Source of the DNA: Hymenobacter edaphi
Lineage (GTDB): Bacteria; Bacteroidota; Bacteroidia; Cytophagales; Hymenobacteraceae
Direction of reading: 5' to 3'
NCBI RefSeq assembly: GCF_003258365.1
Contig: NZ_QHKM01000001.1
Coordinates: forward strand, 62,001-126,000
Length of the DNA stretch: 64,000 nucleotides
A model generated the notes under the pieces. The model was not told the DNA's origin, did no database searches, and worked only from the letters and a program-made list of their open reading frames with translations. Numbering within the stretch: the first letter of the stretch is position 1; the number at the start of each line of letters is the position of its first letter. A program made the translations under genes and the position numbers. This document shows, piece after piece, positions 8,714 through 18,505 of this stretch.

Positions 8714-8945
8714 GGGCAGAAGTGAGCTGAGAGGAGGGAAGCAACGGCAGGAATATCGGCCGCTAACATACGCGCTGAAGCCGATGGCCGGAGCTGCCCT
8801 GAAAACCGCCGACGCCGCGAATGGTTGGGCGGGCGGCGGGCGGCGCGGCGCCAGGGCGCGGGCCGGCACCGGTCGGGCTGGGCCGAAGCGGAGGCTGTTG
8901 AAAAAAAGTAAGTCAGAAGGCGCTTTTTTTGATTGTTTCTTAACC

Positions 8946-9118
8946 GCCGCAATCGTTTGTGGTACAGGGCGCCGATACGCGGGTGGGGGCACCCATCCAG
9001 CAGCGGCGCGTGTGCTGTAAGTGTACAGTGCCGGCCCGGGAGAGGGGCGAAAAGCCTGCTACGACGTTGTTTGGGCGGTTTGTCGACTTGCATTTAAGCC
9101 CTGCAGTTGGAATATTTG
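8946..9118 (+). promoter_or_regulatory. Promoter P1 with two operator-like motifs, shared glucan-regulon architecture
   Basis: Reading toward the GH16 gene at 9216 there is a T-rich tract (8925-8940), an imperfect palindrome CGCAATCGTTTGTGG (8948-8962), the inverted pair CTGTAAGTGTACAG (9015-9028), then TTG at 9088 spaced 20 bases from AATATTTG (9111-9118), one base off the Bacteroidota -7 box. The same order occurs at 38395-38550 and 47807-47957. The rest of the 502-base gap from 8714 holds no gene that I can support. Confidence 0.65.
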
Positions 9119-9215
9119 GCTGAGCGGCGGCCTCCCCCGAGCCCGTTCCGGCGGCAGTTGCACCCCGGCGGCCCCGCCGCCCCCGACCCAACCATTCCCA
9201 ACCCCAAAACACTTT

Positions 9216-10670
<1,455 letters not shown>

Positions 10671-10674
10671 GCGC

Positions 10675-10710
10675 AGCGGCGGGCCCTCGGGCCCGCCGCT
10701 ACTTTTTTTC
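10675..10710 (+). terminator. Rho-independent terminator after the GH16-CBM6 gene
   Basis: A 12-bp perfect GC-rich stem (10675-10686 with 10689-10700) is followed within three bases by seven T residues. Confidence 0.85.
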
Positions 10711-10863
10711 GGCGAATTCAACGGCGGGCGCCGCGGCGGTGGGAAACCGGCACGGCCCTGCTCCGCCGGGTTTTGCTGCCCCGCCGCCAATGCCCGGCGG
10801 GGCGGCGGGCCGGGCCCACAGCCCACCGACTGCGTCCTCTTCTCCACAACCAACCCCCAACCA

Positions 10864-13326
10864 ATGAAGCAACTTTTCCTCTCCGTGCTCGGCGGCGCGG
10901 CGCTGCTGACCAGCGCCCTGCCGGCCCGCGCCCAGCTACGGCCCGACGGCCCGCGCTACGAGCTGGGCCGCCCCCAGGACCTGGTGCGCCAGCTGGAAGC
11001 CCAGGTGGCGGCCCGCGGCGCGGCCCCCACCGTGACGCTGCGCGTGTCGGCCGGGCAGGCCTACACCGGCGTCGTCAATTACCGCGAGGAGCTGGGCGGC
11101 ACCGGCGAATACCTGGTGGGCTCGATTCAGGGCCTGCCGGACGCCTCGTTTCAGCTGCGCATCGCCGGGCCACTGGTGGAAGGCCACCTCATTCTGCGCG
11201 CCAGCCGGCAGGCCTACCGCTACGCCGCCGACGCCCGGGGCCGCGCCTACGTGCAGCCGGTGGACATCGACAAGGTGGTGTGCGTGGATTACGGCAAGCC
11301 CCGCGGCTACCGGGAGCCCGCGCCCGCCACGCTGCCCGGCACGGCCCAGCGCGTGAGCGTGGTGTCGCTGCAGAGCCTGCCCGGCGCCCGCGGCTGCGTG
11401 ATGCTCGACGTGGACGGCTACAACCTGCCGGCCGGCACCGGCTGGAACAACGGCAACGCCTACAACGCGCCCTCGGCCAACATGACCGACGCCAACGTGC
11501 AGGCTATGTGGGAGTTGGTGAGCGAGGATTTTCGGCCCTTTAGCATGAACGTGACCACCGACGAGGCCGTGTTCAACACGTACCCCAAAAACATGCGCAT
11601 GCGCTGCGTCGTCTCGCCCGGGGCGGGCAGCACCATCGCGCCGGGCGCGGGCGGCGTGGCCTACCTGACCTCGTTTCGCACCAACGACGACACGCCCTGC
11701 TGGGTGTTTATGGCCGACCCCAAATCGGGGGGCGAGGCGGCCTCGCACGAAGTGGGCCACACCCTGGGCCTCAGCCACGACGGCCGCCTGAGCCCCAAGG
11801 AGGAATACTACACGGCGCAGGACAACGCGGGGGCCTGGGCCCCGATTATGGGCGCGGGCTACTACAAGGCCGTCACGCACTGGAGCCGGGGCGAGTACAA
11901 CTCGGCCAGCCAGACCCAAGACGACCTGGCCATCATGGCCGGCGCCACCTACAACGTGGGCTACCGCAATGACGACCACGGCAACGCCATCGGCTCGGCT
12001 ACGGCGCTGGCCCGCAGCGGCAGCGGGCTGAGCGGCAGCGGCCTCATCAGCACCACCGCCGACCAGGACTACTTCTCGTTTGGCACCGCCGGCGGCACGG
12101 CCAGCTTCAACGTAAGCACCGTGGGCCGCTACGGCAACCTCGACATCGTGGTGCGGCTGTTCAACGCCGGCGGCGCCCTGCTCGGCACTTACGACGCGGG
12201 CGGGGGCGGCAACCTGAACGTGGCCTTCAGCGCCGCGCTGGGGGCGGGCACCTACTACCTGCAAATCGACGGCACCAGCTCCGGCAACCCCGCCACCGAC
12301 GGCTACTCCGACTACGGCTCCCTGGGCACATTCAGCATCAGCGGCTCGGCCCCGGCCCCGGCCAGCGGCGGCGTGGCCACCGCGTACAAGGACTGCAACT
12401 ACGCCGGCGCCGCCGTGGGCCTGCCCGTGGGCGACTACAACCTGGCCGCCCTGCAAAGCCGCGGCATCCTCAACGACGACATTTCCTCGCTGACCATCAG
12501 CGGCGGCTACCGCGTGATTCTGTACGAAAACGACAACTTCAGCGGCGCCTCGCTCACCCTCACGGCCAGCAACGGCTGCCTGGTCGGCAACGCGCTGGGC
12601 ACCGGCAACTGGAACGACAAGGCCACCTCGCTGCGGGTGCAGGCCAACACGGCTGCCTTCAGCGTGCTGCTCGAAGCCGAGGCGGCCAGCGTAAACAACG
12701 GCATGACGGCGGAAGCCTGCGCGGAAGGCGGCCAGAACATGGGCTGGGTGGACGCGGGCGACTACCTGGTGTGGAACAACATCACCTTTCCCAGCTCGGG
12801 CAGCTACACCATCGAGTACCGGGTGGCCAGCGGGGCCGGCGGCGGCACCATCTCGGCGGATCTGAACGCGGGCTCGATTCAGCTGGGCAACACCGCCATT
12901 CCCGGCACCGGCGGCTGGCAGAACTGGACCACCGTCTCGCGCACCGTCACCGTCAACGCGGGTACCTACAACTTCGGCATCTACGCCCAGTCCGGCGGCT
13001 GGAACCTGAACTGGGTGCGCATCACCCGCAACGCCGCCCGCGAAACGGCCGCGGCGCCGGCCACGGCCAGCCACACGGCGGCCAAAGCCGCGGCGCTGGA
13101 GCTGTATCCGAACCCGGTGCAGCGCGTGCTGCACGTGCAGCTGGCCGCCGGCCCGGCCCAGCAGCTCAGCGTCAGCAATTTGCTGGGCCGGGTGGTGCTG
13201 CGCCAGGCGCACGCCGGCACCCAGCCCGCCGCGCAGCTCGACGTGACCACGCTGCCCAACGGCGTGTACCTGCTGACGGTGGAAGCCGCCGGGCAGGTGC
13301 GCACCCAGCGCTTCGTGAAGGAGTAA
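10864..13326 (+). CDS. Secreted metzincin-type zinc protease with PPC, beta/gamma-crystallin, CBM6 and T9SS domains
   Basis: 820 residues with a signal peptide ending near ARAQ. After a propeptide-like region (25-165), the protease domain carries the metzincin zinc site H295-E296-V-G-H299-T-L-G-L-S-H305-D. A PPC-type beta-sandwich follows (about 365-490), then a beta/gamma-crystallin-like module (about 500-590, with YxxxNFSGxS and LNDDISSL motifs), a CBM6 (about 597-720) and a T9SS sorting domain (735-820). The CBM6 is nearly identical to that of the upstream GH16 glucanase, so the protease is probably held on the same glucan. This suggests attack on protein-glucan composites such as fungal walls, which is inference. 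A strong terminator follows. Confidence 0.88.
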   Translation: MKQLFLSVLGGAALLTSALPARAQLRPDGPRYELGRPQDLVRQLEAQVAARGAAPTVTLRVSAGQAYTGVVNYREELGGTGEYLVGSIQGLPDASFQLRIAGPLVEGHLILRASRQAYRYAADARGRAYVQPVDIDKVVCVDYGKPRGYREPAPATLPGTAQRVSVVSLQSLPGARGCVMLDVDGYNLPAGTGWNNGNAYNAPSANMTDANVQAMWELVSEDFRPFSMNVTTDEAVFNTYPKNMRMRCVVSPGAGSTIAPGAGGVAYLTSFRTNDDTPCWVFMADPKSGGEAASHEVGHTLGLSHDGRLSPKEEYYTAQDNAGAWAPIMGAGYYKAVTHWSRGEYNSASQTQDDLAIMAGATYNVGYRNDDHGNAIGSATALARSGSGLSGSGLISTTADQDYFSFGTAGGTASFNVSTVGRYGNLDIVVRLFNAGGALLGTYDAGGGGNLNVAFSAALGAGTYYLQIDGTSSGNPATDGYSDYGSLGTFSISGSAPAPASGGVATAYKDCNYAGAAVGLPVGDYNLAALQSRGILNDDISSLTISGGYRVILYENDNFSGASLTLTASNGCLVGNALGTGNWNDKATSLRVQANTAAFSVLLEAEAASVNNGMTAEACAEGGQNMGWVDAGDYLVWNNITFPSSGSYTIEYRVASGAGGGTISADLNAGSIQLGNTAIPGTGGWQNWTTVSRTVTVNAGTYNFGIYAQSGGWNLNWVRITRNAARETAAAPATASHTAAKAAALELYPNPVQRVLHVQLAAGPAQQLSVSNLLGRVVLRQAHAGTQPAAQLDVTTLPNGVYLLTVEAAGQVRTQRFVKE

Positions 13327-13348
13327 GCGCCGGAGGGTGAACAAAAGG

Positions 13349-13381
13349 CGAAGGCCCGGCGTGCAGCACGCCGGGCCTTCG
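13349..13381. terminator. Bidirectional terminator between convergent genes
   Basis: A 15-bp perfect stem (13349-13363 with 13367-13381) around a CAG loop lies between the stops of the plus-strand protease and the minus-strand LacI-type regulator. T-rich bases follow on the plus strand. Confidence 0.8.
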
Positions 13382-13442
13382 TTGGTTGTGCCCGGGGCAG
13401 GACAAGGCCCCGCGGCCCGAAAAACGGCCGCCGCAGGCGGGC

Positions 13443-14621
13443 TCAGATGCCCAGGGCAAACACGCCGCCCTGGCCTTTCAGCGAGGATTTGCGGATGACC
13501 AGGTCGCCGCTGACGACGAAGGTGCGGGGCTGAAACCGCTCCTTCTGCTGCACCTGCTCCAGAAACAGCCGCGCCGCCTGCTGCCCGAGGCGGTAGGGGT
13601 GCAGGTTCACCGTCGTCAGGCCCGGCTCCACCAGCGCGGCCAGGAACTCGTCGCCGTAGCCGACCACGGCAATGTCCTCCGGAATGCGCAGCCCGCGCTG
13701 CTTCAGGGCCTGCATGATGTCGAAGGCATTGCGGTAGTTGATGCAGAAAATGGCGTCGGGCGGCTCGGGCAGGGCCAGCCACTGGTCCAGCGCGGCCAGG
13801 GCGGCCTCGGGCTGGAAGTTGCTGTGCACCTGCAGCGCGGGCTCCACCGGCAGCTTGTAGTGGTGCAGGGCGTTGAGGTAGCCGCCCAGGCGCTGCCGGC
13901 TGATGAGCAGCGACTCGGGGCCCGCCAGGATGGCAATGCGCCGGCAGCCCTCCTGAATCAAATGCTCCACGATGGCGAAGGCACCGCCCCAGTCGTCGAG
14001 CACCACCTGGGCGCTGTTCACCTCGTCGCACACGCGGTCGAAGTGCACGATGGGAATGCCCCGGCTGGCGTGCTGCTTCACGTGGTCGAAGTTTTCCGTC
14101 TCGCGGGCGTGGCAGATCAGCAGCCCGTCGACGCGCGAGGCCAGCAGCGCCTGCACGTTGCTGACTTCCATCTCGTAGGATTCCTTGGACTGGCAGATCA
14201 TCACGCGGTAGCCGGCCTCGGCCGCCACCTGCTGAATGCCGCTCACGCAGGTGGCAAAAAACGGCCGCTCGATGTCGGGAATCACCACGCCGATGGTGTG
14301 AGTGGCGCTGCTTTTCAGGCTCTGGGCCAGTAGGTTGGGCTGGTAATCGAGCTGCCGGGCTACTTCCAGAATGGCCTGCCGGGTGTTGGTGTTGATGTCG
14401 GCGTGGCCGTTGAGCGCGCGCGACACCGTGCTCGGCGCTACGCCCAGCACCTTGGCCACGTCGCTGATGGTGGTCTGGTGGCTGCGGCGCTCGGGCGTGC
14501 GCGGCAGCTTCTGGTCAATAAAATGGTAGTCGCAGAGCTTGCAGAAGTAGCGCTGGCGGCCGCGAATAAAGCCGGCACGCTGCACGCCGTCGGGCGAGTT
14601 GCATTTGCTGCACTTCATCAT
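13443..14621 (-). CDS. LacI-family transcriptional regulator with N-terminal zinc ribbon
   Basis: 392 residues. A normal LacI regulator begins at the HTH, but here residues 1-35 form a zinc ribbon, Cys4-x2-Cys7 and Cys27-x2-Cys30, with the spacing and flanks (GxxxGxQRYxCKxC) seen in IS1-type transposase N-termini. The LacI HTH follows (TTISDVAKVLGVAPSTVSRAL, starting at residue 50), with a hinge helix region near 90-105, then a periplasmic-binding-protein-like sensor to the C-terminus. ATG codons at 14621 and 14618 are both possible. It is divergent from uxuA across a 339-base spacer with a large palindrome, and so is the likely local repressor of the xylan/glucuronate genes. The ligand is unknown. 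Confidence 0.92.
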   Translation of the reverse strand: MMKCSKCNSPDGVQRAGFIRGRQRYFCKLCDYHFIDQKLPRTPERRSHQTTISDVAKVLGVAPSTVSRALNGHADINTNTRQAILEVARQLDYQPNLLAQSLKSSATHTIGVVIPDIERPFFATCVSGIQQVAAEAGYRVMICQSKESYEMEVSNVQALLASRVDGLLICHARETENFDHVKQHASRGIPIVHFDRVCDEVNSAQVVLDDWGGAFAIVEHLIQEGCRRIAILAGPESLLISRQRLGGYLNALHHYKLPVEPALQVHSNFQPEAALAALDQWLALPEPPDAIFCINYRNAFDIMQALKQRGLRIPEDIAVVGYGDEFLAALVEPGLTTVNLHPYRLGQQAARLFLEQVQQKERFQPRTFVVSGDLVIRKSSLKGQGGVFALGI

Positions 14622-14757
14622 AACGAGGGACTGTGGGAATGGGATTTTTTGAAAATCCGGGGCGGAAGGGGAGCGGAGAGGCTGGTAAGAAGCCTTTGAT
14701 TATTTGAAGATAATCCTAGAAGAATTTTTTCAGCGGCCTCCGCCTAAATATACCTAT

Positions 14758-14783
14758 CGGAACCGTTTTCGAAAACGTTTCCG
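14758..14783. promoter_or_regulatory. 26-bp palindrome, probable LacI-type double operator
   Basis: The two 13-base halves are inverted copies with one mismatched pair, meeting at TTTTCGAAAA. Each half holds an ACGTTT-centred site; the right one (14771-14782) is GAAAACGTTTCC, close to the AAACGTTT core common to LacI-family operators. It sits in the divergent spacer (14622-14960) between the regulator and uxuA. A possible -7 box TATCTTCG (14851-14858, one base off consensus) lies downstream toward uxuA, so a bound repressor would lie upstream of it by about 70 bases. The rest of the spacer is AT-richer than its surroundings and has no supported gene. Confidence 0.7.
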
Positions 14784-14960
14784 GTATTTTTATTTCGAAA
14801 TCAGGCAGCTGGGGCGGTTTTTTAGCTGGCTTTTTCGAAAGTGGTTCGCCTATCTTCGACCAGAAGTTAGCACTCACCCACCCCTGCAACGCTCTTAGCA
14901 TCGTTGCGGTGCTGCCCGGGGTAGGTAGCTGAATAATTGTACTTTCTCTCCAGCACGCGT

Positions 14961-16223
14961 ATGCTTCCCACCATGCGCTGGTTCGGCCCCTCCGACCCGG
15001 TTCCCTTGTCCCACATCCGCCAGGCGGGCTGCGCCGGCATCGTCACGGCCCTGCACCAGATTCCGGTGGGGGAGGTGTGGCCGGTCGAGGCCATCCGGGC
15101 CCGGCAGCAGCTTATCGAAGCCGGCAATAGTGAGTACTCACCGCTGCACTGGCTGGTGGTGGAAAGCCTGCCGGTACACGAGGCCATCAAGAAAGGGCTG
15201 CCGGCGCGCGACCAGTACATTGCGAACTACCAGGCCTCGCTGCGTAACCTGGCGGCCTGCGGCCTGCGCACCGTCTGCTACAACTTTATGCCGGTGCTCG
15301 ACTGGTCGCGCACCGACCTGAGCTTTGAAATGCCCGACGGCTCGCGGGCCCTGCGCTTTGTGTGGCAGGACTTCGCCGTGTTCGACCTGCACATCCTGCA
15401 GCGCCCCGGCGCCGCGGCCGACTACGAGCCCCAGGTACGAGCCGCTGCCCGCGACCAGTACGCGCAGATGAGCGACGCCGAGCGCCGGCACCTGACCAAC
15501 ACCGTGCTGCTGGGCCTGCCCGGCTCCGAGGAAGCCTTCGAGCTGGCCGGCTTCCAGCAGCTGCTCGACGAGTACGCCGCCATCGACGCCGCGCAGCTGC
15601 GCCACAACCTGCACTACTTCATTCAGCAGGTGGGCCCGGTGGCCGCCGAAGTGGGCGTGAACCTCTGCATTCACCCCGACGACCCGCCCTACCCGCTGCT
15701 GGGCCTGCCCCGCGTGGTGAGCACCGAGGACGACCTGACGGCCCTGCTGGCCGCCTACGACCACCCCAGCAACGGCCTCACCTACTGCACCGGCTCCTTG
15801 GGCGTGCGGCCCGATAACGACCTGCCCGGCATCGTGCGGCGGCTGGGCCACCGCATCCACTTCGTGCACCTACGCGCCACCCGGCGCGAGGCAAACCCGC
15901 GCAACTTCCACGAGGCCGACCACCTCGCCGGCGACGTGGATATGTACGCGGTGGTGCGCGAGCTGGTGCTGCAGGAGCAGCGCCGCCGGCGCCGGGGCTT
16001 CGGGCAGCCGCAGCTGCCCATGCGCCCCGACCACGGCCACCAGATGCTCGACGACCTCGACAAGAAAACCTACCCCGGCTACTCCGCCATCGGCCGCCTG
16101 CGCGGCCTGGCCGAGCTGCGCGGCCTGGAGCTGGGCATCCGCCGCGCCCTCGAGCCGGACGACGCGCCCGCGGCCCCGGCCGCCGTCGGCGCCGGCCACG
16201 CCGCCGCCCGGCTGCTGACCTAA
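14961..16223 (+). CDS. uxuA: Mannonate dehydratase
   Basis: 420 residues from the ATG at 14961 (MLPTMRWFGPSDPV, the usual UxuA opening); an ATG at 14937 would add eight residues not typical of the family. UxuA converts D-mannonate to 2-keto-3-deoxygluconate in hexuronate catabolism. The TIM-barrel metal-site blocks are all visible: CIHPDDPP, HLRATRR with NFHEADH, and PMRPDHGHQM. The enzyme is cytoplasmic. It is the first gene of the long plus-strand xylan operon and would process glucuronate released by the GH67 and GH115 alpha-glucuronidases. A glucuronate isomerase (uxaC) is not in the window. Confidence 0.95.
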   Translation: MLPTMRWFGPSDPVPLSHIRQAGCAGIVTALHQIPVGEVWPVEAIRARQQLIEAGNSEYSPLHWLVVESLPVHEAIKKGLPARDQYIANYQASLRNLAACGLRTVCYNFMPVLDWSRTDLSFEMPDGSRALRFVWQDFAVFDLHILQRPGAAADYEPQVRAAARDQYAQMSDAERRHLTNTVLLGLPGSEEAFELAGFQQLLDEYAAIDAAQLRHNLHYFIQQVGPVAAEVGVNLCIHPDDPPYPLLGLPRVVSTEDDLTALLAAYDHPSNGLTYCTGSLGVRPDNDLPGIVRRLGHRIHFVHLRATRREANPRNFHEADHLAGDVDMYAVVRELVLQEQRRRRRGFGQPQLPMRPDHGHQMLDDLDKKTYPGYSAIGRLRGLAELRGLELGIRRALEPDDAPAAPAAVGAGHAAARLLT

Positions 16224-16316
16224 GCTTGCTGAACTGTTGCGCCGCCCCGCGGCGCGAAACCCGGCCGGCCTTCCCGGGCCACTGCTCTGCCTCCGCTTCC
16301 CCGCATTCCCCCCCCG

Positions 16317-18440
16317 ATGATGTTGCTGCGTACCTGCCTGCTCCTGCTGTGCTTTCTCGTTGGTGCCGTTACCCGCGGCGCGGCCGACGACGGCTACCGG
16401 CTGTGGCTGAAGTACGACCTGATTCGGGACGCGGGGCCGCGCCGGCAGTACCAGCAGGTGGCGCAGTTTATCAGCGTCGGCGGGCAGTCGGCGACGCTGA
16501 AAGCCGCCGCGGAGGAGCTGCAAACGGGCCTGCAGGGGCTGCTGGGCCAGTCGGTGCCGGTGCTCAGCGACGCCAAGGGCCGGAAGGGCGGCATCGTGTT
16601 ACAAGTTGATGCTGCCGCGGCTGATAAAGCTGGACTGGGGCCGGATGGCTACCGCATCTACGCCGACAAGCAGAACCTCATCATCACCGGCCGCCGCGAC
16701 GTGGCCGTGCTCTACGGCGCCTTTGCCCTGCTGCGGCACGTGACGACGCGGCAGCCGCTCAGCGGGCTCAGCATCAGCAGCGTGCCGAAGATTCGGCACC
16801 GGCTGCTCAACCACTGGGACAACCCCAACGGCACGGTGGAGCGGGGCTACGCGGGCTCTTCCATCTGGAAGTGGTACGAGCTGCCGGAGGTGGTCGACCC
16901 GCGCTACCGCGACTACGCCCGCGCCAACGCCTCGGTGGGCATCAACGGGGCGGTGCTCAACAACGTCAACGCCTCGCCGCGCCTGCTCACGGCCGAGTAC
17001 CTGCCCAAAGTGGCCGCCGTGGCCGGGGTATTGCGCCCCTACGGCATCCGGGTGTACCTCTCGGTGTTCTGGGCCGCGCCCAAGGTGCTCGGCGGGCTGC
17101 CCACCGCCGACCCGCTCGACCCGCAGGTACAGCAGTGGTGGAAAGCCAAGACCGACGAGATTTACCGGATTATCCCCGACTTCGGCGGCTTTCTGGTGAA
17201 GGCCAACTCGGAAGGGGAGCCCGGCCCGCAGGACTACGGCCGCCACCACGCCGACGGGGCCAACATGCTGGCCACGGCCCTCGGCACCCACGACGGGCTG
17301 GTGATGTGGCGGGCCTTCGTCTACAAAGCCGACCCCAAGGGCGACCGGTTCAAGGCCGCCTCGGAAGAGTTTCTGCCACTCGACGGCAAGTTTCAGCCGA
17401 AAGTGCTGGTGCAGGTGAAGAACGGCCCGATTGACTTTCAGGCCCGGGAGCCGTTTCACCCGCTGTTCGGGGCCATGCCGCGCACCCCGCTGATGCTGGA
17501 GGTGCAGCTCACGCAGGAGTACCTGGGCTTTGCCACCCACGCCGTGTACCTGGCCCCGCTCATCAAGGAGTGTCTGGATTCGGATACCTACGCCCAGGGC
17601 AAGGGCTCGACGGTGGCCCGCGTGGTCGACGGCTCGGTGGATAAGCACAGCGTCAGCGGCATGGCGGGCGTGGCCAACATCGGGGCCGACCGCAACTGGA
17701 CCGGCCACCCCATCGGGCAGGCCAACTGGTACGCCTTCGGCCGCCTGGCCTGGGACCACGCGCTGGATTCGAAAGCCATTGCCGCGGAATGGGCCCGGCA
17801 AACCCTGACCACCGACCCGGCGGCGGTGCAAACCATTGCCGACCTGCTGCAGCAGACGCGCAGCATCTACGTGCGCTACACCACCCCGCTGGGGCTGCAC
17901 CACATCATGGGCGAGGGCATTCACTACGGCCCGCAGCCCTGGCTGGAGCGCAGCGCCCGCCCCGACTGGACGGCCATCTACTACCACCGCGCCGACTCCG
18001 TGGGCCTGGGCTTCGACCGCACGGCCAAGGGCAGCAACGCGCTGGCGCTTTACAAGCCCGAGGTGCAAAACCTGTGGGGCAACGCGCAAACGATTGCGCC
18101 GGACTACCTGCTTTGGTTTCACCACGTGCCCTGGCGGCAGCGGCTGAGCACCGGCCGCACCCTCTGGGACGAGCTGTGCACCCGCTACTACTCCGGCGCC
18201 GACTCGGTGCGGTGGCTGCAGCGGCAATGGGCCGCGGTGCAGCCCAGCGTCGACCCGGCCCTGCACGCCGACGTGGCCGCCCGCCTCCAGACCCAGCACA
18301 AGGAAGCCCTCTGGTGGCGCGACGCCTGCGTGCTCTACTTCCAGACCTACGCCCGCCGGCCCCTGCCGGCGCCGCTGGCACCCCCCACGCGCACCCTGGC
18401 CGAGGTGCAGCGGCTGGTCGACATCTACCAGCTGCGCTGA
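16317..18440 (+). CDS. aguA: GH67 alpha-glucuronidase
   Basis: 707 residues with an N-terminal signal peptide (ending near TRGAA), so periplasmic. GH67 enzymes remove (4-O-methyl)glucuronic acid from the non-reducing end of aldouronic oligosaccharides. The catalytic acid is Glu299 in KANSEGEPGP; the two general-base residues are Asp373 in GPIDFQ and Glu401 in MLEVQ. The spacing of 28 residues between the last two matches the characterised Cellvibrio enzyme. Length is usual for the family. It lies 93 bases after uxuA and 65 before the SDR, consistent with one transcript. Together with GH115 at 35638 it covers both oligomer and polymer forms of the substrate. Confidence 0.96.
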   Translation: MMLLRTCLLLLCFLVGAVTRGAADDGYRLWLKYDLIRDAGPRRQYQQVAQFISVGGQSATLKAAAEELQTGLQGLLGQSVPVLSDAKGRKGGIVLQVDAAAADKAGLGPDGYRIYADKQNLIITGRRDVAVLYGAFALLRHVTTRQPLSGLSISSVPKIRHRLLNHWDNPNGTVERGYAGSSIWKWYELPEVVDPRYRDYARANASVGINGAVLNNVNASPRLLTAEYLPKVAAVAGVLRPYGIRVYLSVFWAAPKVLGGLPTADPLDPQVQQWWKAKTDEIYRIIPDFGGFLVKANSEGEPGPQDYGRHHADGANMLATALGTHDGLVMWRAFVYKADPKGDRFKAASEEFLPLDGKFQPKVLVQVKNGPIDFQAREPFHPLFGAMPRTPLMLEVQLTQEYLGFATHAVYLAPLIKECLDSDTYAQGKGSTVARVVDGSVDKHSVSGMAGVANIGADRNWTGHPIGQANWYAFGRLAWDHALDSKAIAAEWARQTLTTDPAAVQTIADLLQQTRSIYVRYTTPLGLHHIMGEGIHYGPQPWLERSARPDWTAIYYHRADSVGLGFDRTAKGSNALALYKPEVQNLWGNAQTIAPDYLLWFHHVPWRQRLSTGRTLWDELCTRYYSGADSVRWLQRQWAAVQPSVDPALHADVAARLQTQHKEALWWRDACVLYFQTYARRPLPAPLAPPTRTLAEVQRLVDIYQLR

Positions 18441-18505
18441 GCGGCCCACCCGGCCCCGGGCCGAATCCTGACTTCTACCTCCCTCTTTTTCATTACCGCT
18501 TACGC

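Noticed and set aside
10936-14031. 1031-residue minus-strand open frame across the protease gene and part of the LacI gene
   Set aside because: It runs antisense to two real genes with recognisable motifs and has no domain of its own.
14704-14898. 64-residue plus-strand frame in the LacI-uxuA spacer
   Set aside because: It overlaps the operator palindrome and a probable promoter, has a basic aromatic low-information sequence, and mirrors an equally open minus-strand frame.
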